64,000 nt of DNA from Paenibacillus sp. YPG26 (GCF_023704175.1 NZ_CP084530.1:1133501-1197500); one strand, 5' to 3'. Shown: positions 27,169 to 37,578, numbered from the stretch's first letter. The notes: generated from the letters alone by a model not told the origin. A program made the numbers and translations.

Positions 27169-27270
27169 ATGAGCAGAAGCTCAATCCATGTATTTCGCGA
27201 AATTAAGAGGGAATGGGAGAAGTTCCAGCAGGAAAGTGAGCAAGTTAAGGGATTTCTGCTTCTTAGCTGA
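27169..27270 (+). CDS. Possible 33-aa small protein between ysxC and the 195-aa gene
   Basis: A short frame from ATG 27169 encodes a peptide beginning MSRSSIHVFREIKREWEKF. It is highly charged and looks like an amphipathic helix, with a short hydrophobic end (GFLLLS). The ribosome site is poor (GAAGTGAT about ten bases upstream), and no separate promoter is visible. The composition is protein-like and there is no competing frame, but chance occurrence in about 240 bp is possible. I recognise no family. Confidence 0.3.
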   Translation: MSRSSIHVFREIKREWEKFQQESEQVKGFLLLS

Positions 27271-27387
27271 CCAAATTCCGTTTTTTTCTAAAATTCGCTG
27301 AAAAATCATGATTTAATTACCGAGCAATTGCTTTAATGAGTAGTGTATAATTAACTACAAAGGATCAAAAGAATTGAGGAGATTTTT

Positions 27388-27975
27388 ATGGCTCAGCGGT
27401 TAGCCACAGAGTACATTAAAGCCAGTTTGCGATTGACGGAAGTTCAAATGGCCGAATTTATTCACAGAATAGGCGATCCCCACGTGAGACAGCGGGTCAA
27501 GGTGCTGGACGGGGGAGGACAGGAAGTAGTTCTGGAAGATGACCAGGGTGAGGAACTGCATCTGCCTTTTGATCGTAAGGACGGTTATTACATCTGTGAA
27601 GCATCTTTCCGCTTAATAAATCCTCCTATTACTAATGTTATGCGCCAGTTGTTCGCAGCCTATAAAGGTTCCGGTTTAGTGAACCGGGTTTATAATGGAT
27701 TTATGGTCACTTATTATTATGAAGATGGCCAGGTACGCAAGATTATGGAATACAATGGGGACTCCTGCAAGCTTATATTTGAGTATAAGAACACAGTTGA
27801 AGAACTGCAGCGTTTATTCCGTTCAAGGGAAGTAGAGCTGGAGATTGGCCGGATTCATCGTACGATTAATAATCTGCTGGATCAGCGCATTACATCGAAG
27901 GATGAGCAGCTGACTATCCAAATTGACGAAGAGCTTCGCAGAAATACACGCCGATTGTTCGTACTTGAGGCATAA
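27388..27975 (+). CDS. Unrecognised conserved-looking protein, 195 aa
   Basis: The start ATG 27388 follows GAGGAG. It is soluble, without signal peptide. Residues about 1-35 are helical, residues 38-100 are strand-rich (VRQRVKVLDGGGQEVVLEDDQGEELHLPF), and the C-terminal 70 residues form a charged helical, possibly coiled-coil tail (KNTVEELQRLFRSREVELEIGRIHRTINNLL). No catalytic motif was found. It stands alone between ysxC and speD, with a promoter-like TATAAT at about 27349 and its own terminator. In B. subtilis ysxC is followed directly by hemA, so this is an insertion relative to that order. Confidence 0.8.
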   Translation: MAQRLATEYIKASLRLTEVQMAEFIHRIGDPHVRQRVKVLDGGGQEVVLEDDQGEELHLPFDRKDGYYICEASFRLINPPITNVMRQLFAAYKGSGLVNRVYNGFMVTYYYEDGQVRKIMEYNGDSCKLIFEYKNTVEELQRLFRSREVELEIGRIHRTINNLLDQRITSKDEQLTIQIDEELRRNTRRLFVLEA

Positions 27976-27979
27976 GATC

Positions 27980-28011
27980 GTCCGCCCTGAATAATGGGCG
28001 GTCTTTTTTTT
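27980..28011 (+). terminator. Terminator of the 195-aa gene
   Basis: Stem GTCCGCCC / GGGCGGTC with one mismatch and an eight-base loop, followed by eight T residues. Confidence 0.88.
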
Positions 28012-28204
28012 GATTAAAGTTCTAAAAGGTATTGCATTTGTCCTGAATAGATGTTATTTTTAATCTCGTTGAAAAGAATTTAGGAACCAGGATTCACTCA
28101 GGACATTATGTTACGAGAGATTTTTCCCTCGGGAAGTGAATGACGTAGGTCCTAGCGGATGAAATTTTTCAAACATTTTATTCCTAGGAAGGGGGAACCG
28201 GAAG

Positions 28205-28606
28205 ATGGAATATTCAACTTTCGGAAGACACGTTGCTGTTGATACTTGGGGAGTCGATTTTGAGGTGCTGAATAATGCGGAGCTGTTACAAGCTCATATG
28301 GTGGAAGCCGCCGAAGCATGTGGCGCCACAGTATTATCAGTGCAAGCCAAGCAGTTCGAACCACAAGGGGCTACGGTCCTTGTAATGCTGTCAGAGAGCC
28401 ATCTCTCGATTCATACTTACCCTGAGAGAGGTTTTGCAGCTGTTGATTGTTACACATGTGGAGATACAGTTGACCCACAGCTCGCCATTGATTACCTGGT
28501 ATCCATTTTGAAGCCGGAGAAGACTTACGCGAAGAAGTTGATTCGTGGACTTGGAGAACTTCAAGTTGAGACTCCTGCTATGCAGCAGCAAGCTGAGCTC
28601 GTCTAA
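28205..28606 (+). CDS. speD: S-adenosylmethionine decarboxylase proenzyme, 133 aa
   Basis: A pyruvoyl enzyme that makes decarboxylated AdoMet for spermidine synthesis. The prokaryotic class 1B self-cleavage site is LSE-SHLSIHTYPE: cleavage before Ser65 creates the pyruvoyl group. His70 and Cys85 (DCYTCGD) are the other conserved catalytic residues. The length matches the B. subtilis SpeD class. AGGAAGGGGG precedes ATG 28205. It is monocistronic, with a strong hairpin downstream, between an unknown gene and hemA. Confidence 0.95.
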   Translation: MEYSTFGRHVAVDTWGVDFEVLNNAELLQAHMVEAAEACGATVLSVQAKQFEPQGATVLVMLSESHLSIHTYPERGFAAVDCYTCGDTVDPQLAIDYLVSILKPEKTYAKKLIRGLGELQVETPAMQQQAELV

Positions 28607-28678
28607 CCGGAGTATGATTGACTAACTACGATAACATTTGTATGTACTTCACACGGGATATAGTGTGGGACAATGAAG

Positions 28679-28710
28679 TAACCATGGAGCTATCCATGGT
28701 TATTTGTTTT
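28679..28710 (+). terminator. Terminator of speD
   Basis: A perfect 10-bp stem TAACCATGGA / TCCATGGTTA with a four-base loop, followed by TTTGTTTT, about 73 bp after the stop. Confidence 0.85.
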
Positions 28711-28797
28711 AATATCTGTCTATTCTGTTATTATTCTCTACATGAGAACTTCATAAACAATTCATAATAAACGCCGGGGAATACGGTGCAAATGTGA

Positions 28798-28803
28798 TAT
28801 AAT
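28798..28803 (+). promoter_or_regulatory. -10 element for the hem operon
   Basis: A perfect TATAAT (28798-28803), 57 bp upstream of hemA. No good -35 is present at the usual spacing (CGGGGA there), suggesting activator dependence or a weak promoter. Confidence 0.45.
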
Positions 28804-28859
28804 TAACAACGTGAGACATACTAATTTTACTGAACTATCTTAAGGCAGGAGGACTTGCA

Positions 28860-30248
28860 ATGCACATTGTCGTAGTCGGATTGAACTATCGAACGGCGCC
28901 TGTGGAAGTTAGGGAACGCTTTACATTCGCAGACAAAGATATGCCGGCAGCGCTGTCGGAGTTGAAACGTACCAAAAGTGTATTGGAAGGCGTTATTATA
29001 GCCACCTGCAACCGCACGGAGATCTATGTAGTCGTTGACCGGCTTCATATGTGCGGGTACTTCATCCGCAGCTTTATTGAACAATGGTTTGGGGTGTCGC
29101 GTCAGGAATTCACCCAACATTTATATATGTATGAAGATGATCAAGCGATTCGGCATTTGTTCCGTGTAGCCTGTGGACTCGATTCCATGGTGCTTGGAGA
29201 GACGCAGATTCTGGGTCAGGTGAAGACGAGTTTTTTACAGGCCCAGAGTGAGAAGGCTACGGGAACTTGGTTCAATATGCTGTTCAAGCAAGTCATCACG
29301 CTGAGCAAGCGCGCCCATTCAGAGACGGCAATTGGAGAAAGTGCAGTCTCTGTGAGTTATGCGGCAGTCGAGCTTGGCAAACGGATATTCGGTGACTTCT
29401 CCGGAAAGAGTGTCCTTATTCTCGGCGCGGGCAAGATGAGCGAGCTTACCGTCAAGCACCTTTATGCGAGTGGAGCTGAGCAGGTGCTTGTGGCCAACCG
29501 CACTTTTGCACGGGCGCAGGAATTAGCTGGTAAGTTCAATGGAACTGCATGCACCATGCAGGAGGCCATGGCACAGTTGAAGAACGTGGATATCATCATC
29601 AGCTCGACAGGAGCAGAGGGGTATGTCCTAACCTCGTCAGAGGTGGCCCAAAGTATGAAGAAGCGCCCTTCACGTCCGCTCTTCATGATCGATATTGCCG
29701 TACCGCGGGACATTGATCCTTCCATCTCGGAGCTGCCAAATGTATTCTTGTATGATATTGATGATCTTGAAGGAATTGTGGAGAGCAACCTGGAGATGAG
29801 ACGGGCAGAGGCGATGAAGATTGAGAGTATGATTGACCACGAGATGGCGGTGTTCGCGAACTGGCTTCAGACGCTGGGAGTTAAGCCTGTGATTCGTGCC
29901 CTTCAGGAGAAGTCCTCTACGATCTACGAGGAGACGATGGAGAGCATGTTCAACAAGCTTCCTGAACTGAATGATCATCAACGAACAGTTATCCGCCGTC
30001 TTACGAAGAGTATCGTGAATCAGATGATGCACGACCCGATTAACCGGATCAAGGAAATGGCCGGGGAGAAGCAAGGGGAACAGGCGCTCGAGATGTTCAC
30101 CCAGATTTTTGCCTTGGAGCAGCAGATTGAATCGGCAAAGGCTGTAGAAGAGAGTAACAATCCGCCAGCGGATACAATGAAAGTGTCAACCGCCTCTAAG
30201 GCGTCCAATCAAGACAAAGCGCTAAAAATAGCGCAGGTGTCTATATAA
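28860..30248 (+). CDS. hemA: Glutamyl-tRNA reductase, 462 aa
   Basis: The first step of C5-pathway tetrapyrrole synthesis: glutamyl-tRNA(Glu) is reduced by NADPH to glutamate-1-semialdehyde. The catalytic Cys50 lies in IATCNRTEIY. The family signature HLFRVACGLDSMVLGETQILGQVK is at about 99-122. The NADPH site is VLILGAGKMSELTVKHL (about 184-200), and the C-terminal dimerisation helix follows residue 300. GGCAGGAGG precedes ATG 28860. The last 40 residues are poorly conserved. It is the first gene of the hem operon. Confidence 0.97.
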   Translation: MHIVVVGLNYRTAPVEVRERFTFADKDMPAALSELKRTKSVLEGVIIATCNRTEIYVVVDRLHMCGYFIRSFIEQWFGVSRQEFTQHLYMYEDDQAIRHLFRVACGLDSMVLGETQILGQVKTSFLQAQSEKATGTWFNMLFKQVITLSKRAHSETAIGESAVSVSYAAVELGKRIFGDFSGKSVLILGAGKMSELTVKHLYASGAEQVLVANRTFARAQELAGKFNGTACTMQEAMAQLKNVDIIISSTGAEGYVLTSSEVAQSMKKRPSRPLFMIDIAVPRDIDPSISELPNVFLYDIDDLEGIVESNLEMRRAEAMKIESMIDHEMAVFANWLQTLGVKPVIRALQEKSSTIYEETMESMFNKLPELNDHQRTVIRRLTKSIVNQMMHDPINRIKEMAGEKQGEQALEMFTQIFALEQQIESAKAVEESNNPPADTMKVSTASKASNQDKALKIAQVSI

Positions 30249-30262
30249 GGCGGTGATCAGCC

Positions 30263-31090
30263 TTGACGCTGCTAAGTGAAATTTATGATGCTATAATCTA
30301 TATATATGCCCTGAGCCTGCTGTTTTATTTCTCGGATTGTATTCGCCGCAATGGGAGTGCAAAGCGAATGGGCGCAGGGCTTCTTGCTTGTGTGTTCGCC
30401 TTGCAGGTTACCAGTTTCAGTATGTGGCTTTGGCAGGACGGTACGAATGCGCTGCTCTCCAATTACAACTATGTGTTTCTTGTCTGTCTGAGTCTGGTTA
30501 CCGCGGCCTTTGTTCTTACTTTTCGTCAAAAAACAGAGTTCACGGTGCTTCTTATCAGCTTGGTGGGTTTTGTGTTAACGGTATTAAATAGACTGAGCTA
30601 CAGATCGGTGGATTATTCTTTCCATCACTACCAGTCTTTTAGAGGCTTGATCACGCTTCACGTTACGCTTGCGGGTATTAGCTACGCGGCCTTGACGTTG
30701 TCAGCTGTGTTTGCCTTCATGTATCTGTTTCTCCACCGGAAACTCAAACGAAAGACCTGGAACGATACGGTAAGAAGGCTGCCGAGCCTCGAAGCGTTGG
30801 AGAATTATATTAATATTTCCATGCGCTGGGGCACTTCACTGCTGGCTGTATCCTTGATTGTCGGAGTATCCACAGTGGCTGCCGAGAGCCGATGGGACCT
30901 GTTGGTGGACAAAAAAATGTTTTTCACTTTCATTGCTTTGGTGGTCTACACCTTCTATTTTGCAGGCCGAAAAATGAAAATATACAGCGGCCGGGTTATG
31001 GCTAAATGGGCAATTGCCGGTTACATCGTGACCATAGCCAATTACTTGCTGAACTCCTGGTCAGCATTCCATCATTGGGCGGGAAAGTAG
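30263..31090 (+). CDS. hemX: HemX-like cytochrome c assembly-type membrane protein, 275 aa
   Basis: An integral membrane protein with about eight transmembrane helices, related to the CcsA/ResC cytochrome-assembly family. In B. subtilis HemX lowers the steady-state level of HemA protein. The start is TTG 30263 with AAGGCGGTGAT upstream; no ATG is available nearby. Family-typical segments include YHSFRGLITLHVTLAG-like HHYQSFRGLITLHVT (residues about 117-131) and a late helix with the GW..WD-like pattern RWGTSLLAVSLIVG. It lies 14 bp after hemA, the same order as in B. subtilis. Confidence 0.9.
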   Translation: MTLLSEIYDAIIYIYALSLLFYFSDCIRRNGSAKRMGAGLLACVFALQVTSFSMWLWQDGTNALLSNYNYVFLVCLSLVTAAFVLTFRQKTEFTVLLISLVGFVLTVLNRLSYRSVDYSFHHYQSFRGLITLHVTLAGISYAALTLSAVFAFMYLFLHRKLKRKTWNDTVRRLPSLEALENYINISMRWGTSLLAVSLIVGVSTVAAESRWDLLVDKKMFFTFIALVVYTFYFAGRKMKIYSGRVMAKWAIAGYIVTIANYLLNSWSAFHHWAGK

Positions 31091-31098
31091 GTTCTCAA

Positions 31099-31749
31099 AT
31101 GGAGAAATATATACCGATTATGATAAAAGCTGAGGGTCTGCGCTGTGTAGTGATCGGCGGAGGATCAGTGGCTGAACGTAAAACAATGCAACTGCTTAAA
31201 TCCGGTGCGGATGTTAAGCTCATAAGTCCGTCTGTAACCGGACCGCTTCATCAAGCTGCCCATGAAGGCAGCTTGATTTGGTATAACCGCTGCTTTATGG
31301 AAGGTGATTTGGAGGGTGCATCTTTGGTGTATTCAGCCACGGACCAAGCTTCGGTGAATGAGCAGGTAGCGCATGAAGCAGGCCGGCTAGGAGTTCCTGT
31401 GAACCTATCAGGCCCTGGCCTTGGAGGAACGTTCATATCTCCAAGCGTCGTCAGACGGGGAGACCTGGTTATTGCAGTCAGCACATCTGGAGCCGGTCCT
31501 GCTGCAGCGGCAAGGATTAGCCGTGAAATTGATCAAAGCTACGGTGATGAATACGAGACGTATATTGACTTTTTGAGCAGCATTAGAAGTATGGTTAAAT
31601 CAACGGTTCCAGATGGGGGAAGAAGACGCGGGCTGCTTAAGGCGGCAGCCGAGATGGATATACTGAGTGATATTCGCAGCGGCGTGTTCCAGCCATGGAG
31701 TGAGCAGCAGATTAAGGCCTGGATCAAGGGTAATATATCTTATAATTAA
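31099..31749 (+). CDS. Precorrin-2 dehydrogenase (siroheme synthase N-domain type), 216 aa
   Basis: An NAD-dependent enzyme that oxidises precorrin-2 to sirohydrochlorin; some relatives also insert iron. The Rossmann motif CVVIGGGSVAERK (residues about 15-27) is followed by VYSATDQASVNEQV. The Sirohm_synth_M-type segment is GTFISPSVVRRGDLVIAVSTSGAGPAAARISRE-like (about 112-145). The C-terminal helical domain ends in W. The start ATG 31099 is chosen because the IPIMIKAEGLRC N-terminus is typical; the ribosome site is weak, so translation may be coupled to hemX. Placed between hemX and hemC, it ties siroheme to the heme operon. B. subtilis has the related YlnF elsewhere. Confidence 0.88.
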   Translation: MEKYIPIMIKAEGLRCVVIGGGSVAERKTMQLLKSGADVKLISPSVTGPLHQAAHEGSLIWYNRCFMEGDLEGASLVYSATDQASVNEQVAHEAGRLGVPVNLSGPGLGGTFISPSVVRRGDLVIAVSTSGAGPAAAARISREIDQSYGDEYETYIDFLSSIRSMVKSTVPDGGRRRGLLKAAAEMDILSDIRSGVFQPWSEQQIKAWIKGNISYN

Positions 31750-31770
31750 TACATAAAGGAGCTTGAGAAG

Positions 31771-32724
31771 ATGCGCAAGATTATAGTTGGGACAAGACAA
31801 AGTCAGCTGGCATTAACTCAGACCGGACAGGTGATTGAGGCTTTGAAGGAACTGTGCAAGCTTCATTCCCTGCCTTTTGAATTCGATATCAAGAAAATCG
31901 TAACCAAGGGTGATCGTATCCTTGATGTCACGTTGTCTAAAGTTGGCGGGAAAGGGCTCTTTGTGAAAGAGATCGAGCAGGCGATGCTCGATGGGGAGAT
32001 TGACCTTGCTGTTCATAGCATGAAGGATATGCCTTCCGAGCTGCCTGATGGCCTGATGAACGGGGCAGTCCCTAAGCGCGTAGACTACAGGGATGCGCTG
32101 ATCTCCAAGGGAGGCTTGACACTTGACGAGCTCCCGCAGGGGGCCAAAGTGGGTACCAGCAGCCTGCGCCGAGCCAGTCAGCTTAAGGCTTATCGTCCTG
32201 ATCTGAACATTGAGGCCATTCGCGGCAATATTGACTCCCGTCTGAAGAAGCTGGAGACCGAAGGCTTTGATGCGATTATTCTGGCCGCGGCGGGTCTGTT
32301 CCGCATGGGCTGGGAGGACCGTATTACTTCCTACCTTCCTGTAGATATTTGTCTGCCAGCGGTAGGACAAGGGGCGCTGGGTATCGAATGCCGCGAAAAT
32401 GACCAGGAAGTCCGGCATCTGCTATCGCTGTATAATGATCCTGAGACTGCATTTACCGTGGCTGCTGAGCGGAGTTTCCTTGGAGCTCTAAATGGAGGCT
32501 GCCAAATCCCGATTGGGGCTTTTGCGTCTTTGGTTCATCCAGAGACTCAGGAATCCGGCAGTGAAAGCCAGCTTGAACTTACCGGGTTAGTTGGCTCGCC
32601 GGACGGAACTGTCATTCTTAAAGAAAGCTCAACGGGTAACGACCCGGAATTGCTGGGAAGAGAAGTGGCTTCCGCCCTCCGATCCAAGGGTGCGGAGGAA
32701 ATATTGTCTGAAGTTAGGGGATGA
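31771..32724 (+). CDS. hemC: Hydroxymethylbilane synthase (porphobilinogen deaminase), 317 aa
   Basis: It polymerises four porphobilinogens to hydroxymethylbilane. [13 protein letters not shown] is at the N-terminus. The active-site segments are [13 protein letters not shown] (about residues 81-93), [11 protein letters not shown] and [12 protein letters not shown]. The dipyrromethane cofactor cysteine is in [11 protein letters not shown] (about 243). AAAGGAG precedes ATG 31771. It is eight bases upstream of the cobA-hemD start, in the operon. Confidence 0.96.
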   Translation: MRKIIVGTRQSQLALTQTGQVIEALKELCKLHSLPFEFDIKKIVTKGDRILDVTLSKVGGKGLFVKEIEQAMLDGEIDLAVHSMKDMPSELPDGLMNGAVPKRVDYRDALISKGGLTLDELPQGAKVGTSSLRRASQLKAYRPDLNIEAIRGNIDSRLKKLETEGFDAIILAAAGLFRMGWEDRITSYLPVDICLPAVGQGALGIECRENDQEVRHLLSLYNDPETAFTVAAERSFLGALNGGCQIPIGAFASLVHPETQESGSESQLELTGLVGSPDGTVILKESSTGNDPELLGREVASALRSKGAEEILSEVRG

Positions 32725-32731
32725 GATAATC

Positions 32732-34282
32732 ATGGCGGGGAGAGTATATCTTGTTGGAGCAGGACCTGGTGATGCCAGACTTATTACGTTGAAGGGTCTT
32801 CATTGTATTCAGAGGGCAGATGTTGTAGTGTACGACAGGTTGGCCAGCCCCAGACTTCTGAAGCATATGAAGCGTGGAGCGGAGAAAATCTATGTCGGCA
32901 AACGAACTGACCGTCACACGATGAGGCAGGAGGACATCAATCAGCTTCTGGTGGATCTGGCTCTTGAGGGAAAGATTGTTACCCGCCTTAAAGGCGGAGA
33001 TCCCACGATTTTTGGCAGGGTTGGAGAAGAAGCGGATCTGCTTCGCCAGAACGGAATTGAATACGAGATTGTTCCCGGGATTACCTCCGCTATCTCCGTT
33101 CCTGCATATGCCGGAATTCCGGTTACACACAGGGATTATGCATCCTCACTCTCTATAATTACCGGACACGAAAGTCCGGATAAGCTGGAGCATTCGATCC
33201 AATGGGATAAAGTGACTCAAGCTACTGGAACGCTGATTTTTATGATGGGCGTATCAAATATCGGTTATATCAGCCGGCAATTAATCAAGCACGGACGACC
33301 TTCTGACACGCCGGTTGCGCTGGTCAGATGGGGGACAAGAGCTGAACAGGCAACCCTTATAGGGACACTGGCGGATATCGAGCAAAAGGTATTAGAGGCG
33401 AATTTTCAACCCCCTGCAGTTATTGTCGTTGGTGATGTAGTTCTGCAGCGCGATAAGCTGAAATGGGCGGAATCACTGCCCTTATTCGGCAAGCGGATCT
33501 TGGTCACACGCTCGCGGTCTCAGGCCAGTGAACTGGTCGAGAGAATTGAGGACCTTGGCGGAGAGCCTTATGAATTCCCTGTAATTGAGACGCGGCTTCC
33601 AGAAAGTGAAGAGAGCAAGCAAGCGGTTGCGGATGCTATGACGAAGCTGGATTCATATAACTGGGTTTTCTTTACCAGTGTGAATGGGGTTAAATACTTC
33701 TTCGAGCATCTGTACCATCAGGGTAAGGATATCCGCTCCCTTAATGGCGCGCGTATTGTCGCTGTAGGTCCGGCAACCAAGGATGAGCTGCAGCGCAGAG
33801 GGATTACGGCTGAGGCTCTGCCGGAACGGTTCCAGGCAGAAGGACTTGCAGAGGCTTATGGAGAGCAGCTTGAGGCCGGTCAGACCGTTCTCCTGCCAAG
33901 GGGGAACCTGGCTAGAGCCTGGCTGCCGGAATTCATGCGTGAGAAGGGACTATCGGTGACGGAAGCTGTAATGTATGAGACTGTGGCCGTAAGCGAAGAA
34001 GATGATGAACTGCTGAAATTGATCGAAAAGGATCGAATTCATGCGATTACATTTACCAGCTCTTCAACGGTTCGGAATCTGGTTGAGGCGCTTGTGCGTC
34101 TGGGACTTAAGGATCCGGTGCTAGCGTTAAGCAATGCGGTCGTTGCATGTATAGGTCCGGTGACCGCAGCAACTGCTGAAGAGTACGGATTTAAGGTTGC
34201 GATGGTGGCTGAGGAAGCGACACTGGATGGCCTTATTCATTCATTATGCAATTGGAACATGGGCACCTTATCAGAACAATAG
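32732..34282 (+). CDS. Fused uroporphyrinogen-III C-methyltransferase / uroporphyrinogen-III synthase, 516 aa
   Basis: A bifunctional CobA-HemD protein. Residues 1-245 are a SAM-dependent uroporphyrinogen-III methyltransferase: [56 protein letters not shown] and MGVSNI. Residues about 255-510 are uroporphyrinogen-III synthase: [50 protein letters not shown] and [11 protein letters not shown]. It therefore makes uroporphyrinogen III and diverts part of it to precorrin-2, the substrate of the dehydrogenase two genes upstream. AGGGGATGAG supports ATG 32732. In B. subtilis the hem operon has a stand-alone hemD. Confidence 0.95.
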   Translation: MAGRVYLVGAGPGDARLITLKGLHCIQRADVVVYDRLASPRLLKHMKRGAEKIYVGKRTDRHTMRQEDINQLLVDLALEGKIVTRLKGGDPTIFGRVGEEADLLRQNGIEYEIVPGITSAISVPAYAGIPVTHRDYASSLSIITGHESPDKLEHSIQWDKVTQATGTLIFMMGVSNIGYISRQLIKHGRPSDTPVALVRWGTRAEQATLIGTLADIEQKVLEANFQPPAVIVVGDVVLQRDKLKWAESLPLFGKRILVTRSRSQASELVERIEDLGGEPYEFPVIETRLPESEESKQAVADAMTKLDSYNWVFFTSVNGVKYFFEHLYHQGKDIRSLNGARIVAVGPATKDELQRRGITAEALPERFQAEGLAEAYGEQLEAGQTVLLPRGNLARAWLPEFMREKGLSVTEAVMYETVAVSEEDDELLKLIEKDRIHAITFTSSSTVRNLVEALVRLGLKDPVLALSNAVVACIGPVTAATAEEYGFKVAMVAEEATLDGLIHSLCNWNMGTLSEQ

Positions 34283-34325
34283 GCGTTATCATATACTTTG
34301 ATATCATTAAGGAGGCAACACTACA

Positions 34326-35330
34326 GTGGCATTTCCAATTGTTAGACACCGCAGATTGCGTCAAAATGCTGCCATTCGGGGACTTGTGCGTGAGACAGTG
34401 CTCACGGTTGATGATTTCATACAGCCTATCTTTATCACCTATGGCAGTGGAGTGAAGAACGAGATCAGCTCCATGCCGGGAGTGTTCCATTTCTCTCTGG
34501 ACACGCTGGAAGAGGAGCTGAAGGAGATTGTAGAACTCGGTATTTCTGCAGTTCTTCTGTTCGGGATTCCATCTGAGAAGGACAGCGTAGGCTCTTCGGG
34601 CTTTGATGAGAACGGAATTGTCCAGGAAGCTACCAGAGTCATCAAGTCCTTGTATCCAGACCTGCTGGTTGTGGCTGATACTTGTCTTTGTGAATTCACG
34701 GACCATGGACACTGCGGGATGGTACATACCTTTGAACGCGATGGCCTTGTGCATGGTGATGTCCTGAATGACGAGTCTTTGGAACTGCTGGCACGAACGG
34801 CAGTATCTCAAGCCCGGGCGGGAGCCGATATTATAGCTCCTTCGAATATGATGGATGGATTCGTGTACGCTATTCGCAAGGGACTTGACGAAGCTGGATT
34901 CTCGCATGTTCCTATCATGTCTTACTCGGTAAAATATGCTTCAGCCTTCTACGGCCCATTTCGTGAAGCCGCAGACTCCGCTCCCCAGTTCGGAGACAGG
35001 AAGACCTACCAGATGGACCCTGCGAACATCCGCGAAGCGCTTCGCGAGGCTGAATCTGACGTGCAGGAAGGCGCCGATATGCTGATGGTGAAGCCTGCGC
35101 TTGCTTTTATGGATGTAATTCGCGTACTTCGTGACCAATTCGACCTTCCGCTTGTAGCTTATAATGTCAGCGGAGAGTACTCCATGGTGAAGGCGGCTGC
35201 TCAGCAGGGCTGGATTAATGAGAGGGCGATTGTGACGGAAATGCTGCTCGGTATGAAGCGGGCGGGTGCGGATATCATTATTACGTACTTCGCTAAAGAT
35301 ATGGCCCGCTGGCTGCGGGAGCGTAATTAG
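34326..35330 (+). CDS. hemB: Delta-aminolevulinic acid dehydratase (porphobilinogen synthase), 334 aa
   Basis: It condenses two aminolevulinates to porphobilinogen. The catalytic Schiff-base lysines lie in [15 protein letters not shown] (about residue 205) and [10 protein letters not shown] (about 257). The zinc-type cysteines are in [15 protein letters not shown] (about 118-132), so this is a zinc-dependent form. The start is GTG 34326 after TAAGGAGG. Length and motifs are typical. Confidence 0.96.
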   Translation: MAFPIVRHRRLRQNAAIRGLVRETVLTVDDFIQPIFITYGSGVKNEISSMPGVFHFSLDTLEEELKEIVELGISAVLLFGIPSEKDSVGSSGFDENGIVQEATRVIKSLYPDLLVVADTCLCEFTDHGHCGMVHTFERDGLVHGDVLNDESLELLARTAVSQARAGADIIAPSNMMDGFVYAIRKGLDEAGFSHVPIMSYSVKYASAFYGPFREAADSAPQFGDRKTYQMDPANIREALREAESDVQEGADMLMVKPALAFMDVIRVLRDQFDLPLVAYNVSGEYSMVKAAAQQGWINERAIVTEMLLGMKRAGADIIITYFAKDMARWLRERN

Positions 35331-35374
35331 ACTGGCTTGGCAAATCAATCATTGAGGTAAGGAGTGTCTCTGGC

Positions 35375-36676
35375 ATGAGCAACAATTCCGCAGGCCGCCG
35401 TGATGAACAGTCACGCCAGGCTTTTGATCAGGCGAAGAAATATATCCCCGGGGGTGTCAACAGCCCGGTTCGCGCTTTTAAATCCGTAGGACTAACGCCA
35501 ATATACATCGAACGGGGCGAAGGCCCACGTGTCTTTGATATTGATGGCAATTCTTTCATTGATTATGTAGGCTCGTGGGGGCCTCTCATTATGGGACATG
35601 CCCATCCGGAGGTAGTTAAGAACGTGCAGGAGGCGGCCGCTAAAGGGACAAGCTTCGGCGCGCCCACCCTGCTTGAGACGGAGATGGCCAAGCTCGTAAC
35701 AGAACGTGTTCCATCGATAGATATTGTGCGCATGGTTAGTTCAGGAACTGAGGCTACGATGAGCGCGATCCGCCTCGCCAGAGGATATACGGGCCGCAGC
35801 AAGATTATGAAATTCGAAGGCTCTTATCATGGTCATGCAGACAGCCTGTTGATCAAGGCCGGCTCAGGTGTTGCGACACTTGGCCTGCCTGACAGCCCGG
35901 GCGTACCGGAAGGTGTGGCCGCTAACACGATTGCTGTGCCTTACAATGATTTGGAATCGGTTAAGCTTGCTTTTGAAAAATTCGGGGAAGAGCTTGCAGC
36001 TATCATTGTAGAGCCTGTAGCCGGAAATATGGGCGTTGTGCCTCCGCTTCCAGGATTCCTGGAAGGGCTTCGGGAGATCACGAACCAATATGGAAGTCTG
36101 CTGATCTTTGATGAGGTCATGACAGGATTCCGTGTTCATTTGAACTGTGCGCAAGGCCGCTATGGTGTGACCCCCGATCTTACCTGTCTGGGTAAAGTGA
36201 TTGGAGGCGGTCTTCCAGTTGGCGCATATGGCGGCCGCCGGGAGATCATGGAGCAGATTGCACCGTCGGGCCCTATTTACCAGGCGGGTACTCTTAGCGG
36301 GAACCCTCTGGCTATGACTGCGGGCTTCACCACCTTGTCGCTGCTCACACCAGAGGTGTACGAACGGCTTGAGGTTCTCTCCGCAAGGCTGGAAGCAGGT
36401 CTTGCTGCCAATGCGAAGGAGAAGGGAATCCCCCTGTCCATTAACCGTGTCGGTTCTATGGTATGCCCATTCTTCACAGATGAGAAGGTCATTAACTATG
36501 AGACAGCGAAGACAAGTGATCTTAAGCTGTTCAATCGATACTTTGCGGCATTGGTGGACGAGGGAATCAGCGTTCCTCCATCCCAATTCGAGGGTATGTT
36601 CGTCTCGGGCGTTCATACGGAAAAAGACATTGATGCGACGATTGAAGCGAACCGTCGTGCTCTCCAGAAGATATGA
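35375..36676 (+). CDS. hemL: Glutamate-1-semialdehyde 2,1-aminomutase, 433 aa
   Basis: A PLP/PMP-dependent enzyme giving 5-aminolevulinate. [12 protein letters not shown] is near the N-terminus. [18 protein letters not shown] (about residues 124-141), the aspartate in [13 protein letters not shown] and the PLP lysine in [18 protein letters not shown] (about 270) are all present. AAGGAGTG precedes ATG 35375. Its stop overlaps the next gene's ATG by four bases. It completes the operon from HemA to HemL. Confidence 0.97.
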   Translation: MSNNSAGRRDEQSRQAFDQAKKYIPGGVNSPVRAFKSVGLTPIYIERGEGPRVFDIDGNSFIDYVGSWGPLIMGHAHPEVVKNVQEAAAKGTSFGAPTLLETEMAKLVTERVPSIDIVRMVSSGTEATMSAIRLARGYTGRSKIMKFEGSYHGHADSLLIKAGSGVATLGLPDSPGVPEGVAANTIAVPYNDLESVKLAFEKFGEELAAIIVEPVAGNMGVVPPLPGFLEGLREITNQYGSLLIFDEVMTGFRVHLNCAQGRYGVTPDLTCLGKVIGGGLPVGAYGGRREIMEQIAPSGPIYQAGTLSGNPLAMTAGFTTLSLLTPEVYERLEVLSARLEAGLAANAKEKGIPLSINRVGSMVCPFFTDEKVINYETAKTSDLKLFNRYFAALVDEGISVPPSQFEGMFVSGVHTEKDIDATIEANRRALQKI

Positions 36677-37578
36677 GTTATAGAGGAAGTGCGGTCAGAC
36701 GCGGAGAGTGGCTGGAAGTGATGCCAGGCAAGCTTCCTCAGCATCCGGACAGTCCACGGTCCGCTGTACGCCAGTGGCTGATCGATACGCTGGGAATGCC
36801 TCCTAAGATGCTCAGCAGATTGGAACACGAGGACGGAATCAAGCTGGCAGGGGACCGTATTCGGATACGGCTCTTCCCGCCTCGTGACTATGGTTTTGAG
36901 CCTTGTTGGACTGGAATTGATGTGCTGTATGAGGACGATTATTGTCTTGTAGTGCATAAGCCGGCAGGTATGAAGGTTCACCCGACAGGAGATGAACGGC
37001 AGCCGACACTCGCCCATGTGGTAGCGGCCCATTATATGGGCCAGGGCGAGCAGGCTGCCGTTCGCCATATCCACAGGCTCGATGAGTTCACTTCCGGGCC
37101 GGTTCTATATGCCAAGAATGAATTTGCGCAGCTTATTCTTGATGAGGCGATGAGTACGAAGAAGATTGAGCGTGTCTATGTTGCTGTGGTTCAAGGAATT
37201 GTACAAAGTCCGGCCTTCCGGGTGGAAGCGCCAATTGGACGGGACCGCCATCACGCGAAGCGCCAGCGGGTCTCGGATACAGGCAAGCCCGCAGCAACCC
37301 TGGTGACTCTTCTGGACACCCTGAGAGACGCCAGTCTGGTGCGCTTGACACTAGAGACGGGAAGAACCCACCAGATCCGTGTGCATATGAGTCATATAGG
37401 CCATCCCCTTATAGGAGATGCGTTGTATGGGGGGAGTACCCGATACTTCAATTACCAGGCCCTGCATGGAGAATCCTTAATTTTTCCGCATCCTTTAACT
37501 GGAGAGATACTGAACATCAAGGATCCTTGGCCCGAAGAATTTATAGAGCTGCATCGCAGGCTGTTACCGGAATCCTAG
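36673..37578 (+). CDS. RluA-family RNA pseudouridine synthase, 301 aa
   Basis: It isomerises uridines in rRNA or tRNA. An S4-like N-terminal part (residues about 25-70: [21 protein letters not shown]) is followed by the RluA catalytic domain. The catalytic Asp lies in [11 protein letters not shown] (about residues 135-145), and [25 protein letters not shown] is the family's C-terminal signature. The exact target base cannot be told from sequence. It starts inside the hemL stop codon, so it is translationally coupled to the heme operon. No counterpart sits there in B. subtilis. Confidence 0.92.
   Translation: MSYRGSAVRRGEWLEVMPGKLPQHPDSPRSAVRQWLIDTLGMPPKMLSRLEHEDGIKLAGDRIRIRLFPPRDYGFEPCWTGIDVLYEDDYCLVVHKPAGMKVHPTGDERQPTLAHVVAAHYMGQGEQAAVRHIHRLDEFTSGPVLYAKNEFAQLILDEAMSTKKIERVYVAVVQGIVQSPAFRVEAPIGRDRHHAKRQRVSDTGKPAATLVTLLDTLRDASLVRLTLETGRTHQIRVHMSHIGHPLIGDALYGGSTRYFNYQALHGESLIFPHPLTGEILNIKDPWPEEFIELHRRLLPES

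Noticed and set aside
28720..28810. PerR-type operator upstream of hemA
   Set aside because: AT-rich half-sites (TTCATAA, TTCATAATAA) are present, but no convincing 7-1-7 palindrome like the B. subtilis Per box was found.
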